Translations under genes and position numbers: made by a program
Source of the DNA: Xestospongia bergquistia
Taxonomy: Eukaryota > Porifera > Demospongiae > Haplosclerida > Petrosiidae
Direction of reading: 5' to 3'
Length of the DNA stretch: 64,000 bases
Assembly (NCBI GenBank): GCA_963965975.1
Contig: OZ014422.1
Location: 2,108,001 to 2,172,000, forward strand
Shown: positions 34,042 to 49,370 of the stretch, piece by piece
How the letters are laid out: every line of letters begins with the position of its first letter
Numbering within the stretch: the stretch's first letter is position 1
Notes under the pieces: generated by a model
Database searches by the model: none
What the model saw: the letters and a program-made list of their open reading frames with translations, nothing else
What the model was told of the DNA's origin: nothing

Positions 34042-37000
34042 TTAGAAGAGGCCATTGGGTAGAAATGTGGACAAAGGAGGACTTGTGCTCAGTTCCTCTT
34101 TTTCTTGGGCAGTGGAAGCAGCAATGTTCCAAGGCGTGTTTATTCCTGGAAGTATCCCTCTATTGCTCCAAACTGAGCTGCTCTTACCATGACTACCAGG
34201 AAATGTATCTCCGCTGGTACCCCAGAGAGAAGCATTGTCTTTCTTGCTGACCTTTTGTTGAGATGTCAAAGATGCTTGGTTATCTGGGAGCCATGATGAT
34301 GCCGTCAAGTTTAGTGCTGAGGATAAATTGATGGAAGGGTTAGAGGGTGTTCTCTGATCCAAAAAGGAAGCAATATCGAGGTCAGTAGCAAAGCAAGGTG
34401 TCACATATACACCACAGATAACTGGGTTCTTTTCAAGGCCAGTTTTTGCTAGAGCAGCTTCTTCTTTATTGCCGTACTGTATTAGAACAGCCTCGTTGAA
34501 ATGATTCATTGAACAAGACAAAACCTTGCCATATTCACTGCATACTTCTCTTAATGATGCCTCATCAATCTGTGTAAAATGAATGATTGATATGGTGTTT
34601 TATAACACAAGTTATTAACAAGCTAGTAATAGTATTCATATTGTAGGTAATATGAATAATATTAATGTTGTATAACTAGCTAACCACCATCCCAATCCTA
34701 AAGTGTAATTTAGTACATGTTATAAATTACCTGTGAGGTGACATTCTTCAACACTATATAAGATGTTGGTGCACTGAGGTGTAAGGGTAGAGATGGTTTA
34801 CGAGTGCTGCCTCCTCTCCACTCAGTGTAAGTAGAATCTGTGCTGTTGAGAAGGGAGTCCGAACTTTCCATTGACCAAATGCTACCTATAGTATTTAAAA
34901 GCAATAACAACAAATACAGTAGTATTGAGTAAAATTTGTTTCAACTACAAAGTGTCGTTAAAGTCAGTACCTTATTACATATTCATTGAATAAATAGCAA
35001 TGGATACATAAGTGAGTCTTATTACCTGAGGTAGTTGGCATTCCCCATGGATTGCCATCAAAGTTCCACTTTTGATGTTGCTGTTGTGGTTGTTCAAACC
35101 CTTTGTTGTTTCCTGTAAACTGAGGCTGTTGACTTCGGAAATTATCTCTATTATAACTACGTCCAATGGACCCATATGAAGATGATCCACTAGATATTGG
35201 AAAACCACTAAAACTATGTTGGTTTTGCAGTCGTATTCGATGTCGTCCAGGAGGAAATACCCCTGTTCCTCCTCCTCCTGGAAGATGTGGAGGTGGTGGT
35301 TTGGGCTGTGAGCCATAGAGTTTGTAATTATGTCCTCCCCCTTGAGCTGGAGTCGCATAATTATTGGTCCCACTGTAGCTGCTAGAACGATTAAATGGAT
35401 ATCCACTACCACCCCCTATTGGTGCATTAGAGAAATGAGGTGGATTGTTAAAATGTTGTGAGAGTTCGTATTGAACATTGTTTTGGTGACCATATTGTGA
35501 GTTGAACCCTCCCGTTGGTCGACCAAATGAAGACTGAGACGAATAGAATTCTTTAGAGTTGTTGTCAGAATGAGTGGACTGGTTTGAATACAATCCTCCA
35601 AAGTCGTGTGGGGTAGTAGGTGTAGACACACTCGATGACTTGGTATAGACCTGTGACTGATTGGATTGAGTATGAGGATGCCAAGGGACACCAGGCTTAA
35701 ACTCAGGAATGTCATCCACTGAGCGAACAGCATTAAAGCGGCTACTGGAGGCAAAAGTTGAACTTGATACAGGGCGTGTTGTTGTGGAAGAAATGATCAT
35801 ATCTTGAGAGCTAGTAGCTAAGAATGTGTTATCTCCAGTCTTTCCTACAATAGGGAGGCTGGTAGTCATAGTTGATGTCTCAGAGAATGGTTTCATTTCT
35901 GTTTCGTCTTTCACTTCCATCGATAAAGATGGCATCTCTGTCTGTTGTTGACTACCTGAGATAATTTGCTGCAATCGTGACAGGGTACGAGCAGAAGTCT
36001 GAGTAATTGATGTGGGCGTAGGAGCAAGAGATAAGTTCTGCACACCATAGCTAAGTGATTGTGAGTCTACTTCACTAGTTACTGTAGTAGTGCTATTTGA
36101 TGGGAGGTCGTGAGCTCCATCTCCACTCGTTACTACAACACTATTTACACCACCTACTTCCTTACCGTCTTTCTCGTAGACTATATTTGTATGGGATGAC
36201 GATTTCTGCTGAGCTAATAATTGTTTGATAACCTGGAGTTGTTGATTTACCAAGTTAATTTTTGTATTCACTTGATTTAAGTTAGTCGTGAAAAATTGTT
36301 GCTGGTTTTGAAGCTGTGCTGACGACAAACTAGATGATCTTAGTTTACTAAGTTGTATAACTAGTTGCTGTTTCATATATTGAAATTGATTGACTTGCTG
36401 AGTAAGTACCTGCTGCAAATTAGGCAAGTCAAGTCCAGCATAGTTATTTTGAGCTGTTGTTGATGTTGTATTTGGTAGTGCTCTCTGTTGTTGTTGCTGC
36501 TGTTGTGGTTGTTGCCAATTCAATGATTGTAAGTGATTTTGAAGAGACTGTTGTGGTTGCTGGGAGGGTAGAGAGGCCACTCCACTTCCTCCAGTTGTAC
36601 CAGTAATGGGTTTTTGTTGATATAGAGGGTCCACACCTGTTACAGAAGTAGAGGACGCTGGTTTAGTTGACGGTGGAGAAATGTTGCCAGTAATGCTAGA
36701 TTGTCCTGATGAAGACATGGGCAGTGAGTTTCCAGAGCTACTCAACTTCTTAGATCGTATCAAGAGATTGGCAGTATTATTTGAAGTGGATGGAGGATTG
36801 TATCCTAGGCTTGAATTAGGAACATCTTGAGATTCTTCATCTTTGAGAGCTGTTAAAGCAAGCAGATCTCCAATAGCAGCCTCCACATTGTCATTGTTCA
36901 CTTTGAGAGCTTTCTCACATGCCAACGGCTAAAAATAAATAAAATAAATAAATTACAGCCCTTTTCATTAATTTGTCAACAAGTCTATATATCTCTCTAA

Positions 37001-38832
37001 ACATCCATATTTATCCATTTACTTATAATGCTTACTGGGAATCCCATGTCTACTAAGGTTTTGACTTTATCTGCAAAAGTACCTCTGTCCTAAAAATAGT
37101 ACAAAAGAAACAGTATTAAAACACAAAATATACCCAGACTTACCTTGCCTTTACTCACTACAGTATTCCAACTAGTTTCACTTCCCCATTGCATCCCTTC
37201 AGTGATACCATTTTCTCCAACTGTGTGACTCCATCCAGCAGCCGTAGTACCATTATCGCCCCACTCAGCTCCTTGAGACATTGGCTCACCCCAGTCTATG
37301 AAAGAGAGAGAGAGAGAGAGAGAGAAATTAGCATACCTATTACAATTTTCTGTAGCTCACTTTGTGGTTTAGCTGGGTGATCTTTTTTCATTTTAATTCT
37401 TACATCATCTGGTATTCCCCATACTTCAGTACCAGTGTCAATATTAGATGGTTTAGGACTGGGTAGGTCACCCCAACCACTTGGTTCACTGTGAAGGGAC
37501 TCAATAGCATCATCAAAATCCATCACAGGTTTCTTTGTCTTGCTACTGCTGAAACGCGAAGCACTACGTCCCAGACTACTCACAGAAACACTTCGATGAC
37601 TGTCATAACGTCCTTGTTTTCGAGGACTAGTTGATCGTTGAAAATTTCCCATTCTTGTTGTTCCACTAGCTGTTTTCCAGCTAGAGTTACTTCCCACACT
37701 GTTTACTGAGGATGTACTTCCTATACTACTTCGTGATGGGTGACCTCTCCAAATTCCATCTCCAGACATTATCTCAGGGCCTCCATCTGGGGAGACATTA
37801 GTTGGTGAATGAACATATTGATGATCTTTTGGAAGACCATGTTCTAAGCTCTCTTTCTTGTTATGTTTGGATTCTGAGGACTTGTCTGCAGATCCTACTG
37901 GATGAAAGTCATCTAACTCTTCCCAATCAGATGCAGGATCTTGACTCTGTCTCTTCTTGTCAAAGCTTTTTCCTTCACCATTTGAAAACTCGTCCAACTC
38001 GTCGGCCATTGGATCAGAATTTGAAAGAGAATCTTCATCAGATGTCCAATCAGGGTGTTTATTTTGAGACCACAATTCTTGGTGTCGGCTTTCCCACCCT
38101 GCCGTGGTCATCTCCCCATGCATGTCACCTCTACCTTTAGTTGTGTTACTAGCAGACTGGATTGACTGGTTTGACTCGTCGTCAGGACTTGGGGTCCAGT
38201 TAGCATTGTCGGCTGAAGAATGAGAAGGCCATCGACTGGAGTCTTTGGTTTTTTTATTACCTACAAAGCACAGATGAACAGTATCATACAGGGTCACTCT
38301 AATACCACAATAAATAAATGAATTGCTATTCAAAAGGAACTTTGAAGCTGATATCAATAACAAGTGGGCGTCAAAAGTGCAGCTGCATAAAAGTCAGTTG
38401 TTTAGTGAGGTGTACTATTGGTGTGTATCCTTATTGACAAGGTGACCATATATAGGTGTATGTGATGTGATAACAAGGGTGTGCAACTGGTACTGATCAG
38501 TCACTACAATGTGTTAATATTACAGGACAAACCAATGCACTTTGGTGTGTGTATATCTTTAGTCTTAAAGCACAACAACACTTGTTTGCTTCATTTAATG
38601 ACACTAAATTGTATTGGATTGATAATGTTACTAAATATAGTAACAAACTAATAATAGTAACCACAAGAAAAGAATGTGCAGTACAATAATGTATAATGTA
38701 AACAACAAACATAAATGGCTTGGACACCAACACATGCTGACCAGACCTATGAAATTACATGATGTAATGAGTGACTAAGGCAAGTATAACATCCTGCTTA
38801 CATACCTTGTATAGGAAATACTAGATAAAATG

Positions 38833-38871
<39 letters not shown>

Positions 38872-39178
38872 TTAGTATATACATGTACATGTATTATACG
38901 GAATTGATAATCAACATTGTCATGTGATGAAACATAGCTAAGACAATTACTAGAGAATGTCATGACAAAGGATACCATTACACAGAATGTTACATAACAT
39001 ACCAATATATAGACTACTATTCACCAGTGTGTGTGTGTGTGTGTGTGTGTGTGGTCAATATTACAGTAGAATTGTGATGTATACATATTCATTAGACGAT
39101 TTTTTTATAGTAGCAAGGTAGAGCAGTAAGTAACTGAAAACATAAATTAACAAAATAAATCAACTAAACTATACCAAA

Positions 39179-39245
<67 letters not shown>

Positions 39246-40139
39246 GTGATATCTGTCTCATTATAAAAACCACATAGATGTCTAGAGAGTATTTTCAAAT
39301 TCTCATACCACGACTAATCTCAACCCATCATCAGCTGTCAGTAGTCTCGTGAGAGTCTAGCTAGTGAGAGAAGAATGTAAGCATATTATCTAAACTCTAT
39401 AGTAACTTATTGTTATCAACACAAGGAGATAAAGAGTCAACATTTGTCATAAGAGAAATAGGACAATTAGTCAAGAAAAAAACAATTTTGACTTAGTTTA
39501 GGAGATATGGAGTTTACAATATTGTGGTGCATTTCTTGTTGTTGTAATGGAATATATGACAAGTTATAATAACAACTTTTGAAAATATTTAAAAACTTTG
39601 GTATTGTAGTTGCTTGGTTTTGAATATTACGATAAAGTCAGGCAACGGTAATTGACTTCAATTGTATAATTATATTAGAAAAACCAATTTACAAAATAAA
39701 GGGCAAGTTTTGTAATTATTTGATTGGGTATAGAATGCAAAAATTGTCATTAAAATACGTCTCCTAACAACTTTCACATTTCTATAAAGTAAACTGTAGC
39801 TTGTCTTCCAAACTGAAGAGTAAGAGTACAAGTAAACATGCTGGAGCCATTATGTAAACCAAAAAGAATGATATCTACTCCAATACTATTGAGTAAAATT
39901 TACCAGAGAATACATTACTCAACACACACATACTTAGAGAGGGGAAAGATCAAACTGAAGTTGTAGAATGCAAAACTATCTCAAACTAAGGTAAATTTGG
40001 GAAGGACTATGGACTTGTAAACAAAGGTCACATTGTAAACAGTTAAGGTCATAATGAAATCAGAGAAAAATAAACACAACTCATAATTATAAAGAAGAAA
40101 TAACCAACATGTTGATAGTAATACCACACACATAATCAA

Positions 40140-40179
<40 letters not shown>

Positions 40180-41700
40180 AAGTCATACATAGATAGACCA
40201 GTAGGTGTATCTTTCAGTGGTACAAAGTGACCTGATGGCTATCTGTGTCAACTTGAAAGACCTGTTAATAGATTTTCTTTGAACAAGTACAACCTGATAC
40301 CAACTATCTCCCATTAAACCCATACCAAGCATGAATGCATTCCAAAGGGCTCACATTATGGAATATTACATACAATGAGAGCAATCAGTATGGAATGCTT
40401 TAGTCCAGGTGGATCAAGTATACAGTAGTATCTGGTTGAGTTGTTGAGTGTTTCCGTGGTTAACTACTACTATTAGACAAGCTCTAACTATAGTTTGCAC
40501 TTCCTTAATAGCAGTCTACCAGTGGTCTATTGTTAATGGACAATGCTAGCCATTAAGATACCACAATCACTTTCCATTGCAATTATCCTAGTGTATACCA
40601 GCAATCATAACAAATGCTTTTTAACTTTTTAAGGTTTGTGTTCGTTAAACGTACAACCAAACAATGTCTAATGGAATGCAATACAATTGATAGTAAATTT
40701 GTCAAAATATTCTAATTTCAATAACTTAATTAGATGAAACCAGATTTCCACTAAACCATAAAATAGTCTTATTTATACAAATGTAACCCTATCAAGACCC
40801 AGAGAGTCATAGCTGTTTGTATAAGCAAATTGAGAATACCACAACAAAAAGAAAATAAGTGGGATGACAAAACTGACAATGGTATCTAGTTTTCCCAATA
40901 CCAATTGAACCCAAGGACCTGGCCCTGTGATAATGGTTGAAGCCAATCATTTCTTCCCCCAATTAAGACAAACAATAATCTTACTACATAATGTGTCTAT
41001 TTTCTTCTTAAATCATCAAAAGAAGATGGGAGAAAACCATCAGAGGTTATTTCATTTTTGTATCAGTAATGAGATAGCACAACTAATATGTATATAACTA
41101 TATTTAAAACAAGAGGAAAGGTAAACTCCACAATTCTGTAACTATAATAATATTCAGTGTTGCTAGTGTGTGGTATATAAAGTAGTCCACAAATGACTAA
41201 CTGTAATGGCACAAAAGGCAAGTTCTTAGAAAAGTGTCTGTTGTACTTTTGACAGTAATTTTATGCCTGTCACTTTGTCAGGAATGAACTCTGACAGGCA
41301 GTTTAATTGGCAACTCAACATTAATATCATTAACACTGCCTGTATTTCCTCATCAACACATTACCAACTAGAACACTGGCTCCTTTATAGATTCCATTAG
41401 TACCTTGTTCATCACTACTAAAGCACAAAGATGACATACATAAGGTAGCTCTAATATAAGACAGTATGGATTCTGTTACTAGCCATTTGGTAAATGAACT
41501 AACACATTATGTTATGCTGTCTAGGTGGCATGCACGCACGTCTTTTCCTGGGAAATATGACACAACTATTTAAGGCATTAGTCAAGAGACAAACGCTTTA
41601 TATATACAATAATTAGTAATATAATTGTATTGTATGCTTTTGAATAAAAACAAAATTTACCACAAGATGGCTGCTTACTTAAACAGTATCTTATGCACGC

Positions 41701-41755
<55 letters not shown>

Positions 41756-43515
41756 TATCCACACATCTTACACTTGGTGTACAATTACTAAATTATCCAT
41801 CACTGACCTGAGGCTGCAGCAGCTGCCGCATAATGGGGAAATGTACATACGTTAGCCGAGAAAGAACTAAACACGTTATTCTCCACCATGATTGTAGTCA
41901 TTTTAGGAAACGTTGTTTGCGAACTAAATATATCGGGGAGAGTTGGATGAGTACTATGCCAACAGATTTACTTACAACCACCACAATGGAAAAGTGATAT
42001 TTAGACGATGTTTGCGATCAAGAGATATGTAATGGGCAGTTTGAAACTATTAGAGTCTAGAACAGATTGATACAGGAAGGTCTATTCTGATCTATCCTTT
42101 GAAACTGGTTTGTCAGGAAAAACGAGTTGTTATTATAACACACCAGTAACTGTACTAATAGAGGCTGTTGTTTCTTAAATCAATGCAGACCAGCCATCTT
42201 TTCCCAATTCTCTCTTCTTTATTTTAAAAAATAACAAAGTAGTAGTAGTAGTAGTACAATCTCTAGAGACTAGTCTGTAAGTGAGTTGACAATCCAGTTG
42301 ATGATAAGAGATGTCTTGCCTCAGCTGTCCCAGGAATCCAAGTGTTTTTAAGGTTAGACTGGTTTAAATTTAGTAGACACTCTGTTGACCACTCTAGGAT
42401 AGTATCAAATAGAGAGAAGGCCCCTTCAAACTCAAGACTGACCAATGCTAAAGATGACAGAAGCAGTGTTAGCAAAGCCTTAGTGACAGAAACTATCCTT
42501 GGAATTCTGCCCTAGCCTGTCACTCTTTATACTGTCTTCAATACTTGAAGGAAGAGGAGAAGGAGTGGTCATCAGCAGTGGCTTTATATAGACATTGTGC
42601 TTGTCATAACTTTATAATGTGGTTATACCATTAAGGAAAGTATAAAATAAACACCTCTGTATTTATTGTATGTGATAAGACAACATACTGTTAGCAGCTG
42701 TATGGTACAGGAAGTGGCTTTGAACTGACCAATCAAAATAGCTGTTGCTAATTGCACCTACCAAGCATGTTTGCAAAACTAATTACAATAGGAGTGGTCA
42801 TAATGATGACCACGCCCACAAAAGCTACTTTGAATAACACAACTGGACTATAGAAAGCATATTTACATTGATCAGCAATTCAGCAGATTACTATGTGCAC
42901 TAATCATGAATATAATAACCAATGATGTGAAAAAAACTATATGTAAATCTACATAAAAGCAGGCATAAAAAATAGAAGTGATCTTTCTCAGTGAGAGAAA
43001 TCTAAAAATGGTTAAGTGAAACATTTTATATTATCAAAAGATACAAGCGACATATGTAACTCTTAACACTATAAGAGCAGACTTGGTATTGAAGTCCCAA
43101 GTCACTGTTGTCACAAGTTGTGTTGATACTGATGTCCTGAAATAACTGCCACTGTAAAGTTAGTACAACTCTTAACAATAGCTGACTAGCAATGCTTGTC
43201 ATGTCAATAATGAAGACATTCTGGCAGTGAAGTAGCCTTTCAGTTATGCAATCATTCCAAAACGCATTGTCATTTTGACTTCTAAAGACAAGTCTATCTG
43301 AATCATAATTTATAATATGAGATGCTATATCGTACTTGACTAAGACATAATGAGAAATCAATGTTCCTATATGAGCAGTTCTATAATGATGATACACTTT
43401 GTTGAATGTTTAAAGAAATAATTTCCTGTCTTTTTTATAAATAGACTAATAAATGGAGCATGATACAAGAAATAAAACAAAATCTCTCCATTATTCAAGT
43501 ACGTATCAAGATGTT

Positions 43516-43546
<31 letters not shown>

Positions 43547-46500
43547 CCTCATTCTTATGCAAATTAGTATAATAGTAAAAGTAACTATAATACTAGATGA
43601 CATCGAGTTAACAGGGAGAACAATTCATGAGATAAAGACTTTACATCAAAACTGATTTCTTGGCAATACAACAGATCATGTTTTGTGCATGTCTTAACAA
43701 ATGACACAGTCTTTCAAGCCAAACTGACCGCAAAAACGTAACAGCTTAAATACCATAATAGTTTTAATTATACAAAGTAGAAAAAAAAACACAGAACAAA
43801 GAGTCAATCTTATACCAATATTACCTGATGTGAATTAAAGCATGCATTTGGCTACACGTAAGCTAACGATAACTAAATTATCTAAATAATTAATTGAAGT
43901 CCATTTTGCTGTAATTCAGTTAACAAAAGTTATATTGGCAGTGAACAAAGATGAGAGGCCTTGTCTAGCCTGGGGACTCTACCTGAGGCACATCAGAAGT
44001 CCACAACATCACTCACTGATCAAGTTACACAAGGTGTAACAAAGCCATTCAATCAGGACACAATGTGTATACATGACAACAGGACATACCACAAGTCAAC
44101 CTAGTTTGGCTAAGAAACCTGACAAACACACCTTTATACGCTGTTCTATCCACTACCAATGACATGGCCACAAACTTCCACAGAATGTCAATTATTCAAC
44201 AAACAATCAATAACAAGTCCGTAGTTGTACAGTTTCAACAAACTTGTTGACGTAATATGTTGTAACTCATTATAATGCAATAAGGCTTCAATTATGGTCT
44301 TAAAATAATTTACTAGTGGGGCAAGCTCGTACACAAACTGCCTGGGAAATACAAAGGATTAGAAATGAGTCTAGACTAGAAAGAGGGGGGGGGGGAGGTA
44401 AACTCTATATTATATCATTATTATTCACATGTTGGTCTACACTGTAAAGACATAACTCTTTAGAAAGAAGTTGTAATCAGCAGACTGCCAGCAATAAGAT
44501 CACATTCGATTATGTGCATGTGCTCATGTGTGTGTGTGTGATGATTTCTAAATCAAAACATTCTTTCTAACTAATATATATATTGACTACATTCTCTGAC
44601 ACTGGGTACAAGTTGATCAATGCTCCATGCAAAATGTTATTTGTTTATTTGTTCTACAAACTATTTTACATAAATTAACTGTGCAAATTAAGACAAACAT
44701 CATTTGCTATTACTTGTGAAGCATAACTTTGTCACTATACAATACATCATGTTTGAACAAGTTGTGTCATAAAAGTGTACACGTATTTATATATGCATAC
44801 AAAGAGATATTTGATATTGACCTCTAAAGATATTAACACTGTCCTTAAGACAACTATTATTTTAAGCTCTTTAACACAAAGTAATAATTGTATCATTTCT
44901 GGTATGAAATCTACATGAACATGTAGATTATATAACGAGGCGTCAATTTAACTCTGATGTCAGCTAAATGGAATGTACCATCTGACATGCTAGTTGCTAT
45001 ATAAACCATGTAGTATGTGGGAGATAATGGCTGACTAAACACTAAATATTATAAATCCAAAAGACATCACAATATCTGCATATTCATTATTATTTCCTCT
45101 CTTTACAGATTGACAGTTTTATGATGGCAGTGTTCTATTTATAGGCTCAAAAAGGTAGAAAGGGTTAAATAAATGGGACAAAACAATGAAGGACCACAAC
45201 ACATTTCATACATTATTTGATGGTCATATCAAACTCATTAATCAAATTTGTTTACTCTCGAGTTTTGGGTGGTACATATAACAATAACTATAAATACAAC
45301 ATACTATTCAGTACAATAACACTACCAGTCAGAGCAAAGTTTTGGAATTGCATTGAATGAGAATTGGCTCCAACTTTCCAACCACAAATCTATGATATAA
45401 TATAGTTGGTTATGAGTATATGACCTGTATCAAACTGCAAAGTCAACTTCCTGCAAAAAATATACCTAACAGACAATAGTGGACAATAGTGGGTTCTTTT
45501 TATGGATACATGAATGGACACTCTGTAGTAGAACAATTAACAAGTAAAGGGAAAGAGCGCCAAGTAATGACCAAATGAGTGACATTACTGGTCATTGTGG
45601 TCAGAATGGTAATCACTGTTACAGCTTCATTATAATTTGTGGTCTCTTTGAGCTAATGACCAAGATGAGAGTATATCCTGGAAGTCTGCTCACAGACCAA
45701 GTTACTCATTTGAGCAGACAGACACATGAGCTGATGTACAAAATATTAATGTGTCAAGTATCTCAATGAACAATGCATTGTTTTATGAGGGTATAATATA
45801 AGTTGATCACCCGTGATCGTATTGTGTGTAATTTGATTGCTATTGATAAAGAACATTAATTGTCGCTGCAAGTTGAGGTAAGCACAAATGAGAGCTGTGC
45901 CCAGTGGCAATGTTGATTACAATAACTTTAAATAAAGAATTGATGTTATATTGTTGAAGTTCACTTGCTCTGTGATATCAATATGAGCTTTGATTGTAAA
46001 TATGTTCAGTAATTTCATAGTGAGACTAAATCAATATTTGTACTATATACTACTGTTAAAATTAAGAGTGTGGGTACTGGAATCCTCACATTAGAAAGCT
46101 ATAAGTTACACTGATAAGAAATTACATTACAGTTACCACACACAGACACAATTATGTCAGTTATAACTAAATTAAATTGTAAGTCATCTACTATCTCATT
46201 CATCAGACGGCCTCTTTAGTCACAATATGTGGCATACATCCCCTCCCTTCTCTATGACCCCTTGTATATGTACTTTGTACTAGTGTCAAAGTCAAGTGTA
46301 CAAAACATAGCTGGATTGTTTACCACACCTAATTTAGTACAGTATAGTACAGTGAAACCTTTCTTATCCAGACACGATCAACTAATTATCACTATAACAG
46401 GGGCATCTTCACTTAAAAGGAGCAACAAATTTTACTAACACTGAAGTGGCCTATATCATAGGTGTCCTTACAAAGAGGTTTCACTGTAGTGAGAGATATA

Positions 46501-46941
46501 GTCACTATACCTTGTGTTGACTTGGAGTGAGGACTCTTGGTAGTGATTTTAGTTTGGTGCTTGTGATTTTGAAATCGAGGTGGTACCTCACGATAATAAT
46601 AGCGCGAAGACACACTACCGTTAGCAGAGCTACCACTATTGCCTGCTACATGAGAACCACTAGACTGTGAAGGACCAGATGAATTATTGTTCTAGAGTAA
46701 GACAGAGAGAGAGAGAGAGAATCAAAAAATCTGGCTCATTAATTCACTTTCTCACTCTTTGTTTTGTTCCACCACCACCTCCAGTGTTCCCTTCTTTCTT
46801 TCGACTCTTATCAGATGAGTCATCTTTCCCTCGTGTCTTGGAAGTCCCACGTCCTTTATTACCTGTGCTACTGTTATTACTGCTACTAGCACTACTATTA
46901 GTATTAGTACGGTGTTGGTCAGCTCCTTTGTGTCCATCCAT
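34042..46941 (-). CDS. TNRC6: GW182/TNRC6 miRNA-silencing scaffold
   Basis: Minus-strand gene. Exon 1 (46941 to about 46746) starts MDGHKGADQHRTNTN. Exon 2 (about 46692-46525) contains REVPPRFQNHKHQ, matching the conserved REVPPRFR segment near the TNRC6 N-terminus. After an 8.3-kb intron, exon 38260 onward has W-containing repeats (SRWPSHSS, TAGWESR, WGDLPSPKP, TEVWGIPDD, DWGEPMSQGAEWGDNG). A UBA domain follows (ADKVKTLVDMGFP joined to LACEKALKVNNDNVEAAIGD), then a Q-rich region, IPEFKPGVPWHPH, and a C-terminal RRM-like domain (SYIVLKNVTSQ, LREVCSEYGKVLSCSMNHFN) with a W-rich tail. GW182 binds Argonaute through GW motifs and recruits deadenylases to miRNA targets. One gene copy is seen here; vertebrates have three. 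Confidence 0.9.
38829..39243. repeat. Microsatellites in TNRC6 intron (TA, GT, CA)
   Basis: TA run at about 38829-38872, GT run at 39030-39052 and a pure CA run of about 60 bp at 39184-39243. Confidence 0.9.
40140..40177. repeat. CA microsatellite in TNRC6 intron
   Basis: Pure CA repeat of about 36 bp. Confidence 0.9.
41697..41750. repeat. CA microsatellite near the alternative TNRC6 exon
   Basis: Nearly pure CA repeat of about 50 bp, located about 60 bp downstream (minus-strand sense) of the alternative first exon. Confidence 0.9.
41808..41901 (-). promoter_or_regulatory. Candidate alternative first coding exon of TNRC6
   Basis: ATG at 41901 opens MTTIMVENNVFSSFSANVCT, then FPHYAAAAAAS, ending at a GTCAGT donor after 94 nt (phase 1). 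The exon at 38260 is also entered in phase 1 from exon 2, so this exon can splice to it in frame (S-G-N-K-K). It would produce a short N-terminal variant lacking REVPPRF. A CG-containing segment surrounds it. Confidence 0.45.
42000..46500. other. Large TNRC6 intron segment, no supported gene
   Basis: AT-rich sequence. Two minus-strand ORFs (42263-42475 and 43026-43397) lack ATG starts and family features. A short poly-G run lies at about 44385-44396. Confidence 0.5.

Positions 46942-49370
<2,429 letters not shown>

Noticed and set aside
42263-42475. 70-codon minus ORF with a signal-peptide-like start
   Set aside because: It begins with TTG rather than ATG, has no family resemblance and no partner exon was found.
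43026-43397. 123-codon minus ORF in the TNRC6 intron
   Set aside because: It begins with GTG, lacks an upstream ATG and recognisable motifs, and is consistent with a chance ORF.
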